A stretch of DNA of 35,551 nt, taken from positions 1-35,551 of the IMG/VR virus record IMGVR_UViG_3300020467_000018, one strand, 5' to 3'. Below the pieces are notes generated by a model. The model was not told the origin of the DNA. It worked only from the letters and a program-made list of their open reading frames with translations, and searched no databases. The position numbers and the translations under genes are program-made. Positions 1 through 7,456 of this stretch are shown here, in pieces; position 1 is the stretch's first letter; each line of letters starts with the position of its first letter. Source of the stretch: a virus.

Positions 1-86
1 TGGCTGGTCAATTAAAACAAAAATCGTCGATCAAATGACTGACGAAAATATTATAACCATGAAAGCCATTGTTAAAGATGAACAAG
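1..86. repeat. Terminal direct repeat, left copy
   Basis: Bases 1-86 match 35466-35551 at 85 of 86 positions. The one difference is at base 10 (A here, T at the right end); it is the third base of a Ser codon and is silent. The reading frame of the annealing-protein gene continues through the joint. The simplest reading is a circular or circularly permuted genome whose assembly runs past its own start, rather than a biological terminal repeat. Confidence 0.9.
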
Positions 87-487
87 GAAGAACGCGCGCC
101 GTTGGTCATGCGAAAGAGATTAAAGGCGACAAGGGAATTAATAGCACAAGCCACATCGAGAACTGCGAAACCTCTGCTATTGGTCGAGTGTTAGCGTGTC
201 TAGGTTTAGGCGGCACAGAGTTTGCTAGTGCAGAAGAAATAGCGGCGGCCTTGATTCAACAGAAAGAACAGGAAGAAGTTGGTGAAACGGAATACCGAAA
301 GGCTGAAAAGGAGTTTTATAAACTCGTAAAGTACGACGAAAAAACCGGAGAGTTAAAGGGGACGATTATTGAGGTTAAAGAGGCGATAGAAACAATAAGT
401 GCAAAACATCCCCCGAACGTCGTGAAGAAAATGAGCATGACTTTTGAGCATTTTGAAGATGCTTTGGCAGAAATAGATGCAGTCTGA
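2..487 (+). CDS. Putative single-strand annealing recombinase (C-terminal part; gene starts at 35326)
   Basis: This is the larger part of a 208-residue protein whose true start is ATG 35326; the frame runs unbroken through the terminal repeat, and an internal ATG at 35 is not the start. The segment TSHIENCETSAIGR followed by a glycine-rich LGLGG and an ASAEEIA motif is typical of a phage family often placed beside recombination genes and sometimes called Rad52/Erf-like. The middle of the protein carries a GHAKEIKG segment. The neighbours are a YqaJ exonuclease, overlapping by 11 bases, and SSB, which is the usual exonuclease, annealing protein and SSB trio. The role (annealing ssDNA during phage recombination) is inferred mainly from this context, since the fold cannot be verified by eye. 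Confidence 0.7.
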   Translation, partial: GWSIKTKIVDQMTDENIITMKAIVKDEQGRTRAVGHAKEIKGDKGINSTSHIENCETSAIGRVLACLGLGGTEFASAEEIAAALIQQKEQEEVGETEYRKAEKEFYKLVKYDEKTGELKGTIIEVKEAIETISAKHPPNVVKKMSMTFEHFEDALAEIDAV

Positions 488-1151
488 AAAGCGTCTTGAG
501 AATGAGTATCAACAAGACCCGCAAACCTCTCCCGAAAGGATTGGTAACTTTACCGCGAGTGTTCTCCATGCAGCCGTCAAGAAAGGAGTTAATAAAAAAT
601 ACAACAAGATAGGGCGACAGACGTTATTAGATATAAAAGGCGCAGAGCTTGATACAGGAGTAATTGAGGACGGCGGTAGTTCTCGATGGATGGATGATGG
701 TGTTATTAGTGAGCCGATTGCGAAACAAGTTTGGCAAGAATTAACAGGCAGAAATATTATTGACGTACCGCCTTACGAGCATAAAACGATTAGTTTTTTC
801 GCAGCAAGTCCAGATGGAGTGTTAGAAGATGACCCCTCATGTCTTGTTGAAATTAAATCACCGAAAGCAAAAGAACACAGAAGGACAATCCGCACAGGCC
901 AGATCAAAGAGGAATACATCACGCAGATGTTGGCTCAAATCTCTTGTATGTGGCATCAGGGCGCTCGGAAGTGTTTGTTTATTTCTTATCACAAACGATA
1001 TACACCGCCGATTCATGTCATCGAATTTAAGCCAACAAAGAAAATGATTACAGATTTAGAGGCCGAAGTTATAAAACTTAGCAGAGAATTAGTTAAAGAC
1101 AATTTACAAGTGAGGAAAAACCAATGGCATCCAGAGGCGTTAACAAAGTAA
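477..1151 (+). CDS. YqaJ-family (lambda exonuclease-like) recombination exonuclease
   Basis: This 224-residue protein has the PD-(D/E)xK pattern of the YqaJ family: an ERIGNFTAS start to the domain near residue 20, G75 to E79, SPDG with D113, and VEIKSP with E125 and K127. The family resects dsDNA ends to give 3' overhangs that an annealing protein then pairs. The ATG lies 11 bases inside the upstream annealing-protein gene and the 3' end overlaps ssb by 28 bases, so the three are translated as one unit. No strong ribosome site precedes the ATG, which fits coupling to the upstream gene. The core domain looks complete. Family assignment is firm; exact substrate preference is not visible. Confidence 0.85.
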   Translation: MQSEKRLENEYQQDPQTSPERIGNFTASVLHAAVKKGVNKKYNKIGRQTLLDIKGAELDTGVIEDGGSSRWMDDGVISEPIAKQVWQELTGRNIIDVPPYEHKTISFFAASPDGVLEDDPSCLVEIKSPKAKEHRRTIRTGQIKEEYITQMLAQISCMWHQGARKCLFISYHKRYTPPIHVIEFKPTKKMITDLEAEVIKLSRELVKDNLQVRKNQWHPEALTK

Positions 1152-1543
1152 TTTTAGTGGGAAATGTCGGAAACGATCCTGAGTGCCGCGAAGGTGGTAG
1201 TGGTGCAATCGCCAATCTATCGGTCGCCACTAGCGACACATGGAAAGATAAAAATACGGGAGAGCAGCAAGAACGCACTGAATGGCACCGCGTAGTTTTC
1301 TTTAACCGACTCGCGGAAGTTGTTAGAGACTATGTGAAGAAAGGTACAAAAGTTTACTTGGAAGGTCGATTGCAAACACGATCCTATGAGCAAGATGGCG
1401 TTCAGAAGTATTCGACTGAGATTGTGGCTAATGAGATGCAAATGCTAGACAGTAAGAACGGGGCGGCGCCAGAGGCTTCAAAGCCTAGTTACCCGCAGGG
1501 TAAGAAGCCAAAGATAATTACCCCAATTAAACAAAATGGTTAA
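1124..1543 (+). CDS. ssb: Single-stranded DNA-binding protein
   Basis: This 139-residue SSB has an OB fold covering about residues 5-110, opening with [16 protein letters not shown] and containing the typical [13 protein letters not shown] and [17 protein letters not shown] segments. It coats ssDNA made during resection and replication. A GAGG ribosome site sits just upstream of the ATG inside the exonuclease gene. The tail is short and ends in a run of Lys, Ile, Pro and Asn, so the acidic DDIPF-like tip that bacterial SSBs use to recruit partner enzymes is absent. That may limit crosstalk with host SSB partners. Confidence 0.93.
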   Translation: MASRGVNKVILVGNVGNDPECREGGSGAIANLSVATSDTWKDKNTGEQQERTEWHRVVFFNRLAEVVRDYVKKGTKVYLEGRLQTRSYEQDGVQKYSTEIVANEMQMLDSKNGAAPEASKPSYPQGKKPKIITPIKQNG

Positions 1544-1552
1544 CGCAGGTGC

Positions 1553-1642
1553 GCCTGGGCATCAGCGGATTCCCACTCCCCCTCGCGGGGCGTTTATAAA
1601 TAGGTGTGCGACGGTTGGTTCCCGTTGTACATCATCCCAGGC
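1553..1642 (+). other. Candidate structured RNA element between ssb and the zinc-ribbon gene
   Basis: A perfect 7-bp closing stem is possible between GCCTGGG (1553-1559) and CCCAGGC (1636-1642). Inside it, 1604-1614 can pair with 1622-1632 over 11 positions (several G-U) around a 7-base loop. A small CCCC/GGGG hairpin with loop TCGC lies at 1579-1590. The stretch is more GC-rich than its flanks and lies in the 106-base gap before the next ATG. It could be a 5' leader structure controlling the zinc-ribbon gene, or an independent small RNA. No known class is recognised. Confidence 0.4.
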
Positions 1643-1649
1643 AAATACA

Positions 1650-1847
1650 ATGAACGATGAACAGAAAGGTGACAAAGCTCGAAGAATGGACATTTTAAAG
1701 GCACAAGCAGAGTTAACGCCTTATGTAGTTTTTATACCTGAGAGTTGTCTATGTCCTCATTGCGGCTTTGATTTTGTTGATTATCCGAAAGCCTATGAAG
1801 AATGGGTCACGGGCTGCCCTAGTTGCCACAGGAGTTATTGCGAATGA
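1650..1847 (+). CDS. Small zinc-ribbon protein
   Basis: A 65-residue protein with two Cys pairs near the C-terminal half, CLCPHCGFDF and TGCPSCHRSYC, spaced as in a zinc ribbon. It is probably a nucleic-acid or protein-binding accessory factor, but the function is unknown. The frame is open further upstream to 1536, yet that extension translates through the structured region after ssb and looks non-coding, so ATG 1650 is preferred. Its stop overlaps the next start as ATGA, showing translational coupling. Confidence 0.7.
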   Translation: MNDEQKGDKARRMDILKAQAELTPYVVFIPESCLCPHCGFDFVDYPKAYEEWVTGCPSCHRSYCE

Positions 1848-2206
1848 AAGAAATAGAGTTTTGTAAATCGGTTACTGAAAAACCAAGGAGAGGTTCAATG
1901 AGAGGCGCATGGCCTGAAAATCATCCTTTGCTTGTTGCAATAAAAAACCTGACACCGGACAGCGATGAATGTGTTGAGACCGACTACATGACAAATTCTG
2001 ACATGAGTGGTTTGTACCGACGAATAAAAGAAGTATTGCCAAAACAATACAGAATGACTTTTAGAAGTGTTGGCCCTCGTCAAGAACATGGATTGGCGGA
2101 ACGCAATAAACCCAAAAAGCGCATCTTTTGGGTAGAGACAAAAAAAGAATCTAAGGAATTTGAGGAAGGATTTGAGTCAAGAAAAACAAAATTAAAGTTA
2201 TGTTAA
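1844..2206 (+). CDS. Conserved-type hypothetical protein, 120 aa
   Basis: I do not recognise this protein. The ATG at 1844 overlaps the upstream TGA (ATGA) and follows an AGGAG ribosome site about 10 bases away. The product is basic, with a Lys/Glu-rich C-terminal third. The central part contains RRIKEVLPKQYRMTFRSVG and ends in RIFWVETKKE, which looks like a small folded domain with a charged tail. Position between recombination genes and the ParB-fold gene suggests an accessory DNA-metabolism role, but this is only context. Confidence 0.65.
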   Translation: MKEIEFCKSVTEKPRRGSMRGAWPENHPLLVAIKNLTPDSDECVETDYMTNSDMSGLYRRIKEVLPKQYRMTFRSVGPRQEHGLAERNKPKKRIFWVETKKESKEFEEGFESRKTKLKLC

Positions 2207-2219
2207 AAGGGGTCGTTGC

Positions 2220-2969
2220 GTGAAAGTAATAGAAAGCACTGAGTACGACAAGTTTAAAATTTTAAACGGTAATCGAACGATAAGAGAGTCTCATGTTAAT
2301 AAATTAATTGAGTCAATGACTGAGCAGTATATCCCAGTACCTATTATAGTTAACGAATTGCATTACATCATCGACGGTCAGCATCGAATGGAGGCCTGTA
2401 AAGAATTAGGTATTCCGTTTCACTATGTCGAGATAAGAGGCCTTACATTAGCAGACGTTCAAAGACTTAACTCCAATAATAAGAAATGGTCATTAGACGA
2501 TCATATGATGTCTTTTATTGATCTTGGCAACACTAACTATGTCGCTTATAAGGCTTTCATTGACACTTATAAGTTCGCCCATGAGCCAAGTTGGTTATTG
2601 CTTAAAGGACTGCATCGAGACGGCACCAGGAAAGAATTTAAAAATGGCAAGTTCACTCTATCCCATAGAGAGATAAAACAAGGCGGCATTTACGCTCAAC
2701 AGATTAACGAAATCCTAGAATATTTTGAGGAAGATGACATCGTACACGCAAAAAAGAAGGCCTCAGTAATCGCATTTGTGAAGGCTTTTTTTAATGATAA
2801 ATACTCTCAGCCTTCAATGCTGCGTAAACTAAAGCAAGCCAAGAAAAAGCTAGAGGCAAAGAGAATCACACAAGACTACACGCGACAACTTGAAGAAGTT
2901 TATTTTTACAAAGTCCCGGTGAGCAAGCAATTTAGACTCGACGTAGAAGGCCCGCCAGGATTATTTTAA
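2220..2969 (+). CDS. ParB/sulfiredoxin-fold phage protein
   Basis: A 249-residue protein that starts at GTG 2220 behind an AAGGGG ribosome site. The N-terminal domain (about residues 1-80) carries YIIDGQHRMEACKELG at 49-64, the signature of the ParB N-terminal/Srx-like fold, here without an obvious ParB helix-turn-helix. The second half is rich in Lys and Glu, with a helical region around QPSMLRKLKQAKKKLEAKR. Related phage proteins have been suggested to be nucleases or nucleotide-dependent DNA-binding proteins. It lies next to the xis/int pair with a TAATG stop-start overlap. A partition role for a plasmid-like state is possible, but no ParA partner is present. Confidence 0.75.
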   Translation: MKVIESTEYDKFKILNGNRTIRESHVNKLIESMTEQYIPVPIIVNELHYIIDGQHRMEACKELGIPFHYVEIRGLTLADVQRLNSNNKKWSLDDHMMSFIDLGNTNYVAYKAFIDTYKFAHEPSWLLLKGLHRDGTRKEFKNGKFTLSHREIKQGGIYAQQINEILEYFEEDDIVHAKKKASVIAFVKAFFNDKYSQPSMLRKLKQAKKKLEAKRITQDYTRQLEEVYFYKVPVSKQFRLDVEGPPGLF

Positions 2970-3166
2970 TGCAATGGCAAAATAAAACAAAAGTAGCAGA
3001 AGATATGGGGATTAGTGTAAGAACCTTAGAGGGATGGTTGCACAAAAAGCTGGACAAGGGTGTACACTGGCAAACAGTGGGACACAAAACTCTAATAAAC
3101 GTGGGAAAATTGAACCAATGGCTAAATTCACAGGCGTCAGAACTCAGCGCGGCTCAACAAGAATAA
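2969..3166 (+). CDS. xis: Excisionase-like winged-helix protein
   Basis: A 65-residue basic protein with an N-terminal helix-turn-helix, KVAEDMGISVRTLEGWLHKK, followed by a wing-like GVHWQTVGHKTLINV segment and a final NQWLNS helix. This is the pattern of small MerR/Xis-like recombination directionality factors. It directly precedes and overlaps the integrase by 49 bases and shares a TAATG junction with the ParB-fold gene. It would bind attP/attR DNA and bias the integrase toward excision. The call combines fold pattern and position; an alternative is a simple transcription regulator. Confidence 0.72.
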   Translation: MQWQNKTKVAEDMGISVRTLEGWLHKKLDKGVHWQTVGHKTLINVGKLNQWLNSQASELSAAQQE

Positions 3167-4473
3167 CTATAATTTTCGGTACTCGCAAAAAGACTTTTCA
3201 ATTTAAACGAGACGATTCGATAGAAACCCAGAAGGAAGCTAGTCAACTCCGCAAGGAGATTTACAGCGACCTGGCAGACGGCTCCGTTTCTTTTCATAAA
3301 ATCCAAGAAACTTATTTTGGCAAGGTTATCAATAAGGCGCCGCGAGGGAGTGGCACTCTCCATGATGTCCTTGAAAATTGGATCGAATACTGCAAACCGT
3401 ACCGAAACAAGCGTAAGGGATATAAGGGAAAGACTTTAAATTTAATTAAACAAACAATCGAAAATAAGTTTATTCCCGAACTAGGCCGTAAGCGGTTAAA
3501 AAATATTACCTATCAAGACCTTTTCGACTATTACCACTCTCCAGAGTTTGCTCACCTCGACCCAAAAAGTTTCCAGAATTGGAATGGCTACCTAGCAAGG
3601 ATGTTCAAACACGCATTTATCCATATGAATATAAAATGTGCGCCCTTTCCCACGGACAACATGATCTATCCAGAAGCTAGGATAGACCCGGCTTTAAAAG
3701 TTATATTCCCTTATGCGCCGGAAGAAGTTGAAGCATTAATTAAATATATCATCGAGCATTTTTCTATCGACATACAGCTATACTTTGTCCTATTTCGCGG
3801 ATTAGGTATAAGGCCTTGCGAATCACTTGCGTTAGAAGAAACAGATATTGAAGGCGACTATATCCATGTTACTAAAGGCATGGTCGAAAATGAGATAGTG
3901 CCGCCTAAGAATTGGAAGTCCAGAGAGGTCTATGTACAACCTCAAGTGATGGAAGTCTTGCAAAAATATCTAGCTATTAAGAAGAAATACAATCCTGTGT
4001 TTAACCGGAATGTTACGAAAATAGAAAAGAAGGCTATACCTTTGTTCCAGGCAGGTAAAACCCGCTACTTATTTGAGAACGGACAACGCAAGCATCACGT
4101 TAATATGAGGCGGTTTAATCGAGCTTGGACGGAAGCTCACCACGCAGTAAGGCTAGATAAAGCGACTGCTGAAAAGCTCTATATCACCAACAAAAGAGAA
4201 CTGTTAGCTCTCGATGCCGAGGCGTTAGCCAACGATGAGCGCCTTACTCCTTATCTAAAGCAGCAAATCCCACAGAGAGACGCCTATAAACTCAGGCACA
4301 CTCGCGCTAGTGAATTAATTAGCAGCGGTGCCGCCGACGAAGGCCCTTTTGAACTCGGACATGACCCCAAGATGTTCTTTGATATTTATGCAAAACAAAT
4401 ACAGGCATATAAGAAAAAAGAGCATGAATCAGAGCGCAGAAAGAAGCTCACTTCTGTGGTCAAAATATCATAA
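3118..4473 (+). CDS. int: Tyrosine recombinase (phage integrase)
   Basis: A 451-residue site-specific recombinase from ATG 3118 (GGGAAAA-type ribosome site upstream). The open frame extends to 3034, but that part translates through the xis gene. The catalytic domain shows R232 in FRGLGIRP, K267 in KNWKSREVYV, Y390-x-x-R393 followed by HTRAS, H415 in ELGHDP and the nucleophile Y424 in FFDIYAK. The first His of the usual HxxR box is Tyr here. The N-terminal arm- and core-binding domains occupy roughly residues 1-190. It ends at the candidate attP beside tRNA-Glu, so integration into that tRNA gene is the likely reaction. Confidence 0.93.
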   Translation: MAKFTGVRTQRGSTRITIIFGTRKKTFQFKRDDSIETQKEASQLRKEIYSDLADGSVSFHKIQETYFGKVINKAPRGSGTLHDVLENWIEYCKPYRNKRKGYKGKTLNLIKQTIENKFIPELGRKRLKNITYQDLFDYYHSPEFAHLDPKSFQNWNGYLARMFKHAFIHMNIKCAPFPTDNMIYPEARIDPALKVIFPYAPEEVEALIKYIIEHFSIDIQLYFVLFRGLGIRPCESLALEETDIEGDYIHVTKGMVENEIVPPKNWKSREVYVQPQVMEVLQKYLAIKKKYNPVFNRNVTKIEKKAIPLFQAGKTRYLFENGQRKHHVNMRRFNRAWTEAHHAVRLDKATAEKLYITNKRELLALDAEALANDERLTPYLKQQIPQRDAYKLRHTRASELISSGAADEGPFELGHDPKMFFDIYAKQIQAYKKKEHESERRKKLTSVVKIS

Positions 4474-4494
4474 ACGCGAACGCAAAACGCGAAC
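4472..4494 (+). repeat. 23-bp repeat, copy 1
   Basis: Identical to 4668-4690 and, in inverted orientation, to 27273-27295. Each copy is itself two aaacgcgaac units spaced 13 bases apart. This copy overlaps the last two bases of the integrase stop codon. A weak GCAAA/TTTGC stem followed by a T-run (to about 4506) could also serve as the integrase terminator. Confidence 0.85.
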
Positions 4495-4580
4495 ATTTGC
4501 ATTTTTGAAATTTTAAGTTGTTGATTTAATTAGATATTTGGTCTAAAAGTTGCCGGGATGAAAATCAACGATCGTGTGCT

Positions 4581-4665
4581 CTGTGAGTAGCTGTGAGTAA
4601 GTAAAGTATTAGCAAAACCAATAACTTAGCTAAAAACTTACTCAGAGAAACTCGCAGCAACTCAT
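4581..4665. repeat. Cluster of GAGT-cored repeats, candidate integrase arm or Xis sites
   Basis: Two direct copies of CTGTGAGTA lie at 4581-4589 and 4591-4599. On the opposite strand CTCTGAGTAAGT (4636-4647) matches the second copy at 11 of 12 positions, followed by CTGCGAGTT (4649-4657) and ATGAGTT (4659-4665). The 10-base spacing and opposed orientation resemble arm-type or Xis binding sites in attP. Confidence 0.5.
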
Positions 4666-4667
4666 AA

Positions 4668-4690
4668 AAACGCGAACGCAAAACGCGAAC
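4668..4690 (+). repeat. 23-bp repeat, copy 2
   Basis: Identical to copy 1 at 4472-4494. It ends three bases before the -35 hexamer of the tRNA promoter. The downstream sequence can form a CGCAAA/TTTGCG stem followed by CTATTTTT, so a terminator role is an alternative to protein binding. Confidence 0.85.
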
Positions 4691-4693
4691 GCT

Positions 4694-4722
4694 TTGCGCT
4701 ATTTTTAACTTTTATTTATAAT
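4694..4722 (+). promoter_or_regulatory. Stable-RNA type promoter for tRNA-Glu
   Basis: A TTGCGC -35 and a perfect TATAAT -10 (4717-4722) are separated by 17 bases and followed by a GC-rich discriminator (GCGCGG), as in bacterial tRNA/rRNA promoters. The start would fall near 4729-4731, about 10 bases before the tRNA. Confidence 0.75.
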
Positions 4723-4740
4723 GCGCGGCGATGTTGTAAC

Positions 4741-4816
4741 GTCCCGTTCGTCTAGAGGCCTAGGACACTGGGTTTTCATCCCAGCAACAGGGGTTCGAAA
4801 CCCCTACGGGACGCCA
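4741..4816 (+). tRNA. tRNA-Glu (anticodon UUC)
   Basis: A complete 76-base tRNA with encoded CCA. The acceptor stem pairs GTCCCGT with ACGGGAC. The anticodon arm is CTGGG-TTTTCAT-CCCAG with anticodon TTC at loop positions 3-5. The T arm is AGGGG-TTCGAAA-CCCCT. It closely resembles gammaproteobacterial tRNA-Glu. It has its own promoter, lies beside the integrase, and ends three bases before the stop codon of the convergent ejection-protein gene. It is likely both the attachment target sequence and an expressed tRNA. Confidence 0.97.
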
Positions 4817-4819
4817 ATA

Positions 4820-7456
4820 TCATTGTTGTTCTTCTTCGCCTCTCAGTAAGTTTAGTGTCGCGGCGCCAGTAACACCAGGGCGTACTCTTGGTTTTATTGT
4901 TTCTTTTGCTGTAGCAATGACACCTTTTTTATAAGCCTCCACTACTTTCTCGGCTCCCGTTATGTCAGCAGTGTCAAACAACGCATTAAACAAATCTTTA
5001 TCTGCTACAGCGTCAGCAATTATTTTTGCAGGAGGGTTTTCGATCCCGGCCTCAAACATATCTTTTAAGGTTGCCGAAACAATAGCCGCTGTCTGTAAGG
5101 AGCCACCAGGAGACATCGTGCTTGCCCCTCCAACCCTCGCACCAATAACTCTTGCACCAGTAGCTAAAATTTGACTTGCTAGATTATCTACACCTACGCC
5201 CTCTGGTAATTTCTGTGCGCCTTGAGCTAGAGTGACACGCCTCGCGGTTGCTCTTATCCTACCCCAACGTGCTTGTTCTGCCGGGGTAAATAACATTGAT
5301 AAAGTTGTTCTTACTCCTTTTTGTTTAAACATTTCGTCAAGCGTACCGCCGTCAACAAATCTTTGACCTAAGACGCCTAAAGAGCCGGATCGCTTGCCTG
5401 TTTGAGCCACACCTAAAACGTGTTCAGCCCAAGCCTGTTTAAGCCCCTCTTTCGCTCTGCCTGTTTGATCTCTCCTTGTTAGCCTTATTAACCTTGCCAT
5501 TTCTGCACCTGGCTCTGCTGATCGCAAAACATCCCTGATTGCCTCTGGCGCGGGTTTACTGGCAAAGACAGTAGCGGCATTGATATAAGGTTCAAAAATC
5601 CTTTGCTCACGGGCTTCCCTTACAGGCCCTAGATTTTTTGTTTCAATCGCTCTTTGTATCTCTTGCTTAAAATCTGGCATATCATCGAGCAATCGCTTAT
5701 TGCTTTTCATAAATCTTTCTGCTGCGGCCAAATCAAAACCATCATCAGAAAAATAGTTGTATCTAAAATAATCTTTTACAGCGTCACGCATAGCAACATC
5801 GTCTTTTACCGCTGTCATCAAATTATTAAAATTTTCTCTGTTATTTTTTGCGCCAGAAAACAAAAAGTCTAATACTTGTGTTTCTTCTACTTTTCTCTGA
5901 CCTTTTGTAGTCCTCTCAAAAACTGCTTCAATGCTTGGCTTACTCCAAGTCTCATGGAAGGCCTTTGAATAATTTACTGCGTCAACAATGGCGGCACCTG
6001 CGCCGTCAGAAATTTCATCGACTGAAAGTAAAAGATCGTCATTAATGGCTTCGGCTAACTCGTCAGCGATTCTTGCTCTGTTTAGATTTTGTTCACCAAA
6101 GGGGGAACGGTCTAGCCTCGCGCTGCGTCTTAACTCACTAATCAAATCTCTAGCTTCTTGAATCGTTGCTGTTTTTCCTAGTCGCGTTGTCCCTTTCTTT
6201 TTCCCATATTTAAACTTAGCTAACCAACCCGCCGCGAAAGGCATATCTGCTTTTTTTACCTTAGTCAGTTGATTTTCAAGTTGCTCATACGCTTTAGTGA
6301 AGTTATTTGTTGGAACCTTTACATCGTCAGGTATATCTTGCCAAAGTTGTTTTTCAGTATCCCTAGCCGCTTTTCTATATGATTCAAGTTTTGACGCAGC
6401 GATGACGTTCGCTTGCTTTTCACTTTGGACGTTACGAAACCCACTTAGCGTTTCTTCAATGTCTGCTGCTGCCTGACTTACTCTAGTTTCCATTAATTCT
6501 TGATAATATCTGGCCCTGCCGTCGAGAAAAACACGCAAACCTTCGGCATCTCCAAATTGTGCAGCTTGAACTACATCATCGTTTAACTGACGCAGAACGT
6601 CGGCTCTTTGTTGCAAAAGGTAGCCATCTTTCGCGGAATCCATGACGGCTTTCTCAATGTTTAAAAGCATTGGTTCGGCTGTCCTCATTGCAAAAGGCAT
6701 TATTTCTTCTGATCTTTCTAGTATTGGCTCATCCAAGTTTGCCGCAATACGAGCCGTAGCTTCTTCCTCAGTCAGTCCGGCCCTTTGAAACCTTGATCGT
6801 GCGGCGCCATACCTGGCTGTTGGAAGTGATGCTTGTCTAGCGCGGTCAAACCTCTCTTTAATTAAGTTACCAACCTTCATAACAGGACTGAAATTTAACG
6901 CAGCCTTACCCGCTTTCTTCGCGCCTCTTTTAGCTGTCTGACCTACGGCGCGACCTGTAGCAGAAACTAGCGCCCCACCTGTTTTAAGAGCTGCATCTGT
7001 ACCCATACCTCCGGCAAATTCAGCGACAAAAGTGGCGACCGGGGAATTAGGAAACTGCTGCTCTGCATAAAATCCCGCCGTACCCGCACCCGCCCCGACA
7101 AGTCCCTCGGCAGTAAGCGTCCTTGTTGGTGCTGCTTTAAATGACTGTCCCATTTTATAAACAACATCCCGACCTTTTTGTAATAATGTTAGAGCTTCTT
7201 TCGTAGGAGCTTTTAGCTTTGAAGCAGGGAGTAAAAACGCCGCAGCGGTCGTGAATGATTCACCGCCCATGTGTCCGGCTCTTTCAGCTAAACTAGCATC
7301 AGGCCCAGGCCTTTCTCCGTATATCGGCACAGCGCCTTCTAAGAACGACATACCAAACTGTGCCAACGCCGGAGGCTGATCTGTGTTATTTCTCTGAGGC
7401 GACGGCTCTGTTTCCAAAGAATTCGCCCAGTTTAATATTTCATTTGCATCGGCCAT
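4820..7456 (-). CDS. Internal virion (DNA ejection) protein, 878 aa
   Basis: The last and largest gene of the late operon, joined to the previous gene by a TAATG overlap. The protein is alanine-rich and mostly helical. An N-terminal region of small hydrophobic stretches around residues 100-175 (GLVGAGAGTAGFYAEQ and similar) could enter membranes. A long charged helical middle and a second glycine/alanine-rich segment near 770-810 follow. Three consecutive large proteins of this type at the end of a podovirus late operon are normally ejected with DNA to form a channel across the cell envelope. No lytic transglycosylase motif was seen. The call rests on size, composition and position. Confidence 0.7.
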   Translation of the reverse strand: MADANEILNWANSLETEPSPQRNNTDQPPALAQFGMSFLEGAVPIYGERPGPDASLAERAGHMGGESFTTAAAFLLPASKLKAPTKEALTLLQKGRDVVYKMGQSFKAAPTRTLTAEGLVGAGAGTAGFYAEQQFPNSPVATFVAEFAGGMGTDAALKTGGALVSATGRAVGQTAKRGAKKAGKAALNFSPVMKVGNLIKERFDRARQASLPTARYGAARSRFQRAGLTEEEATARIAANLDEPILERSEEIMPFAMRTAEPMLLNIEKAVMDSAKDGYLLQQRADVLRQLNDDVVQAAQFGDAEGLRVFLDGRARYYQELMETRVSQAAADIEETLSGFRNVQSEKQANVIAASKLESYRKAARDTEKQLWQDIPDDVKVPTNNFTKAYEQLENQLTKVKKADMPFAAGWLAKFKYGKKKGTTRLGKTATIQEARDLISELRRSARLDRSPFGEQNLNRARIADELAEAINDDLLLSVDEISDGAGAAIVDAVNYSKAFHETWSKPSIEAVFERTTKGQRKVEETQVLDFLFSGAKNNRENFNNLMTAVKDDVAMRDAVKDYFRYNYFSDDGFDLAAAERFMKSNKRLLDDMPDFKQEIQRAIETKNLGPVREAREQRIFEPYINAATVFASKPAPEAIRDVLRSAEPGAEMARLIRLTRRDQTGRAKEGLKQAWAEHVLGVAQTGKRSGSLGVLGQRFVDGGTLDEMFKQKGVRTTLSMLFTPAEQARWGRIRATARRVTLAQGAQKLPEGVGVDNLASQILATGARVIGARVGGASTMSPGGSLQTAAIVSATLKDMFEAGIENPPAKIIADAVADKDLFNALFDTADITGAEKVVEAYKKGVIATAKETIKPRVRPGVTGAATLNLLRGEEEQQ

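Larger units (their letters stand above)
4474..4816 (+). other. Candidate attP region (integrase 3' end to tRNA-Glu)
   Basis: This 267-base gene-free stretch plus the tRNA gene lies between the integrase stop and the end of the late module. It holds two copies of a 23-bp repeat, a cluster of GAGT-cored repeats in both orientations, and a full tRNA gene. Integrase next to a tRNA gene, with clustered short repeats, is the standard arrangement of a tRNA-targeting attP. The crossover core is presumably inside the tRNA 3' half, but it cannot be placed without the bacterial attB. Confidence 0.65.

Noticed and set aside
4472-4506. CRISPR-like or transposon-end reading of the 23-bp repeats
   Set aside because: There are only three copies, two near each other and one 22 kb away, with no regular spacers, no transposase gene and no target duplications.
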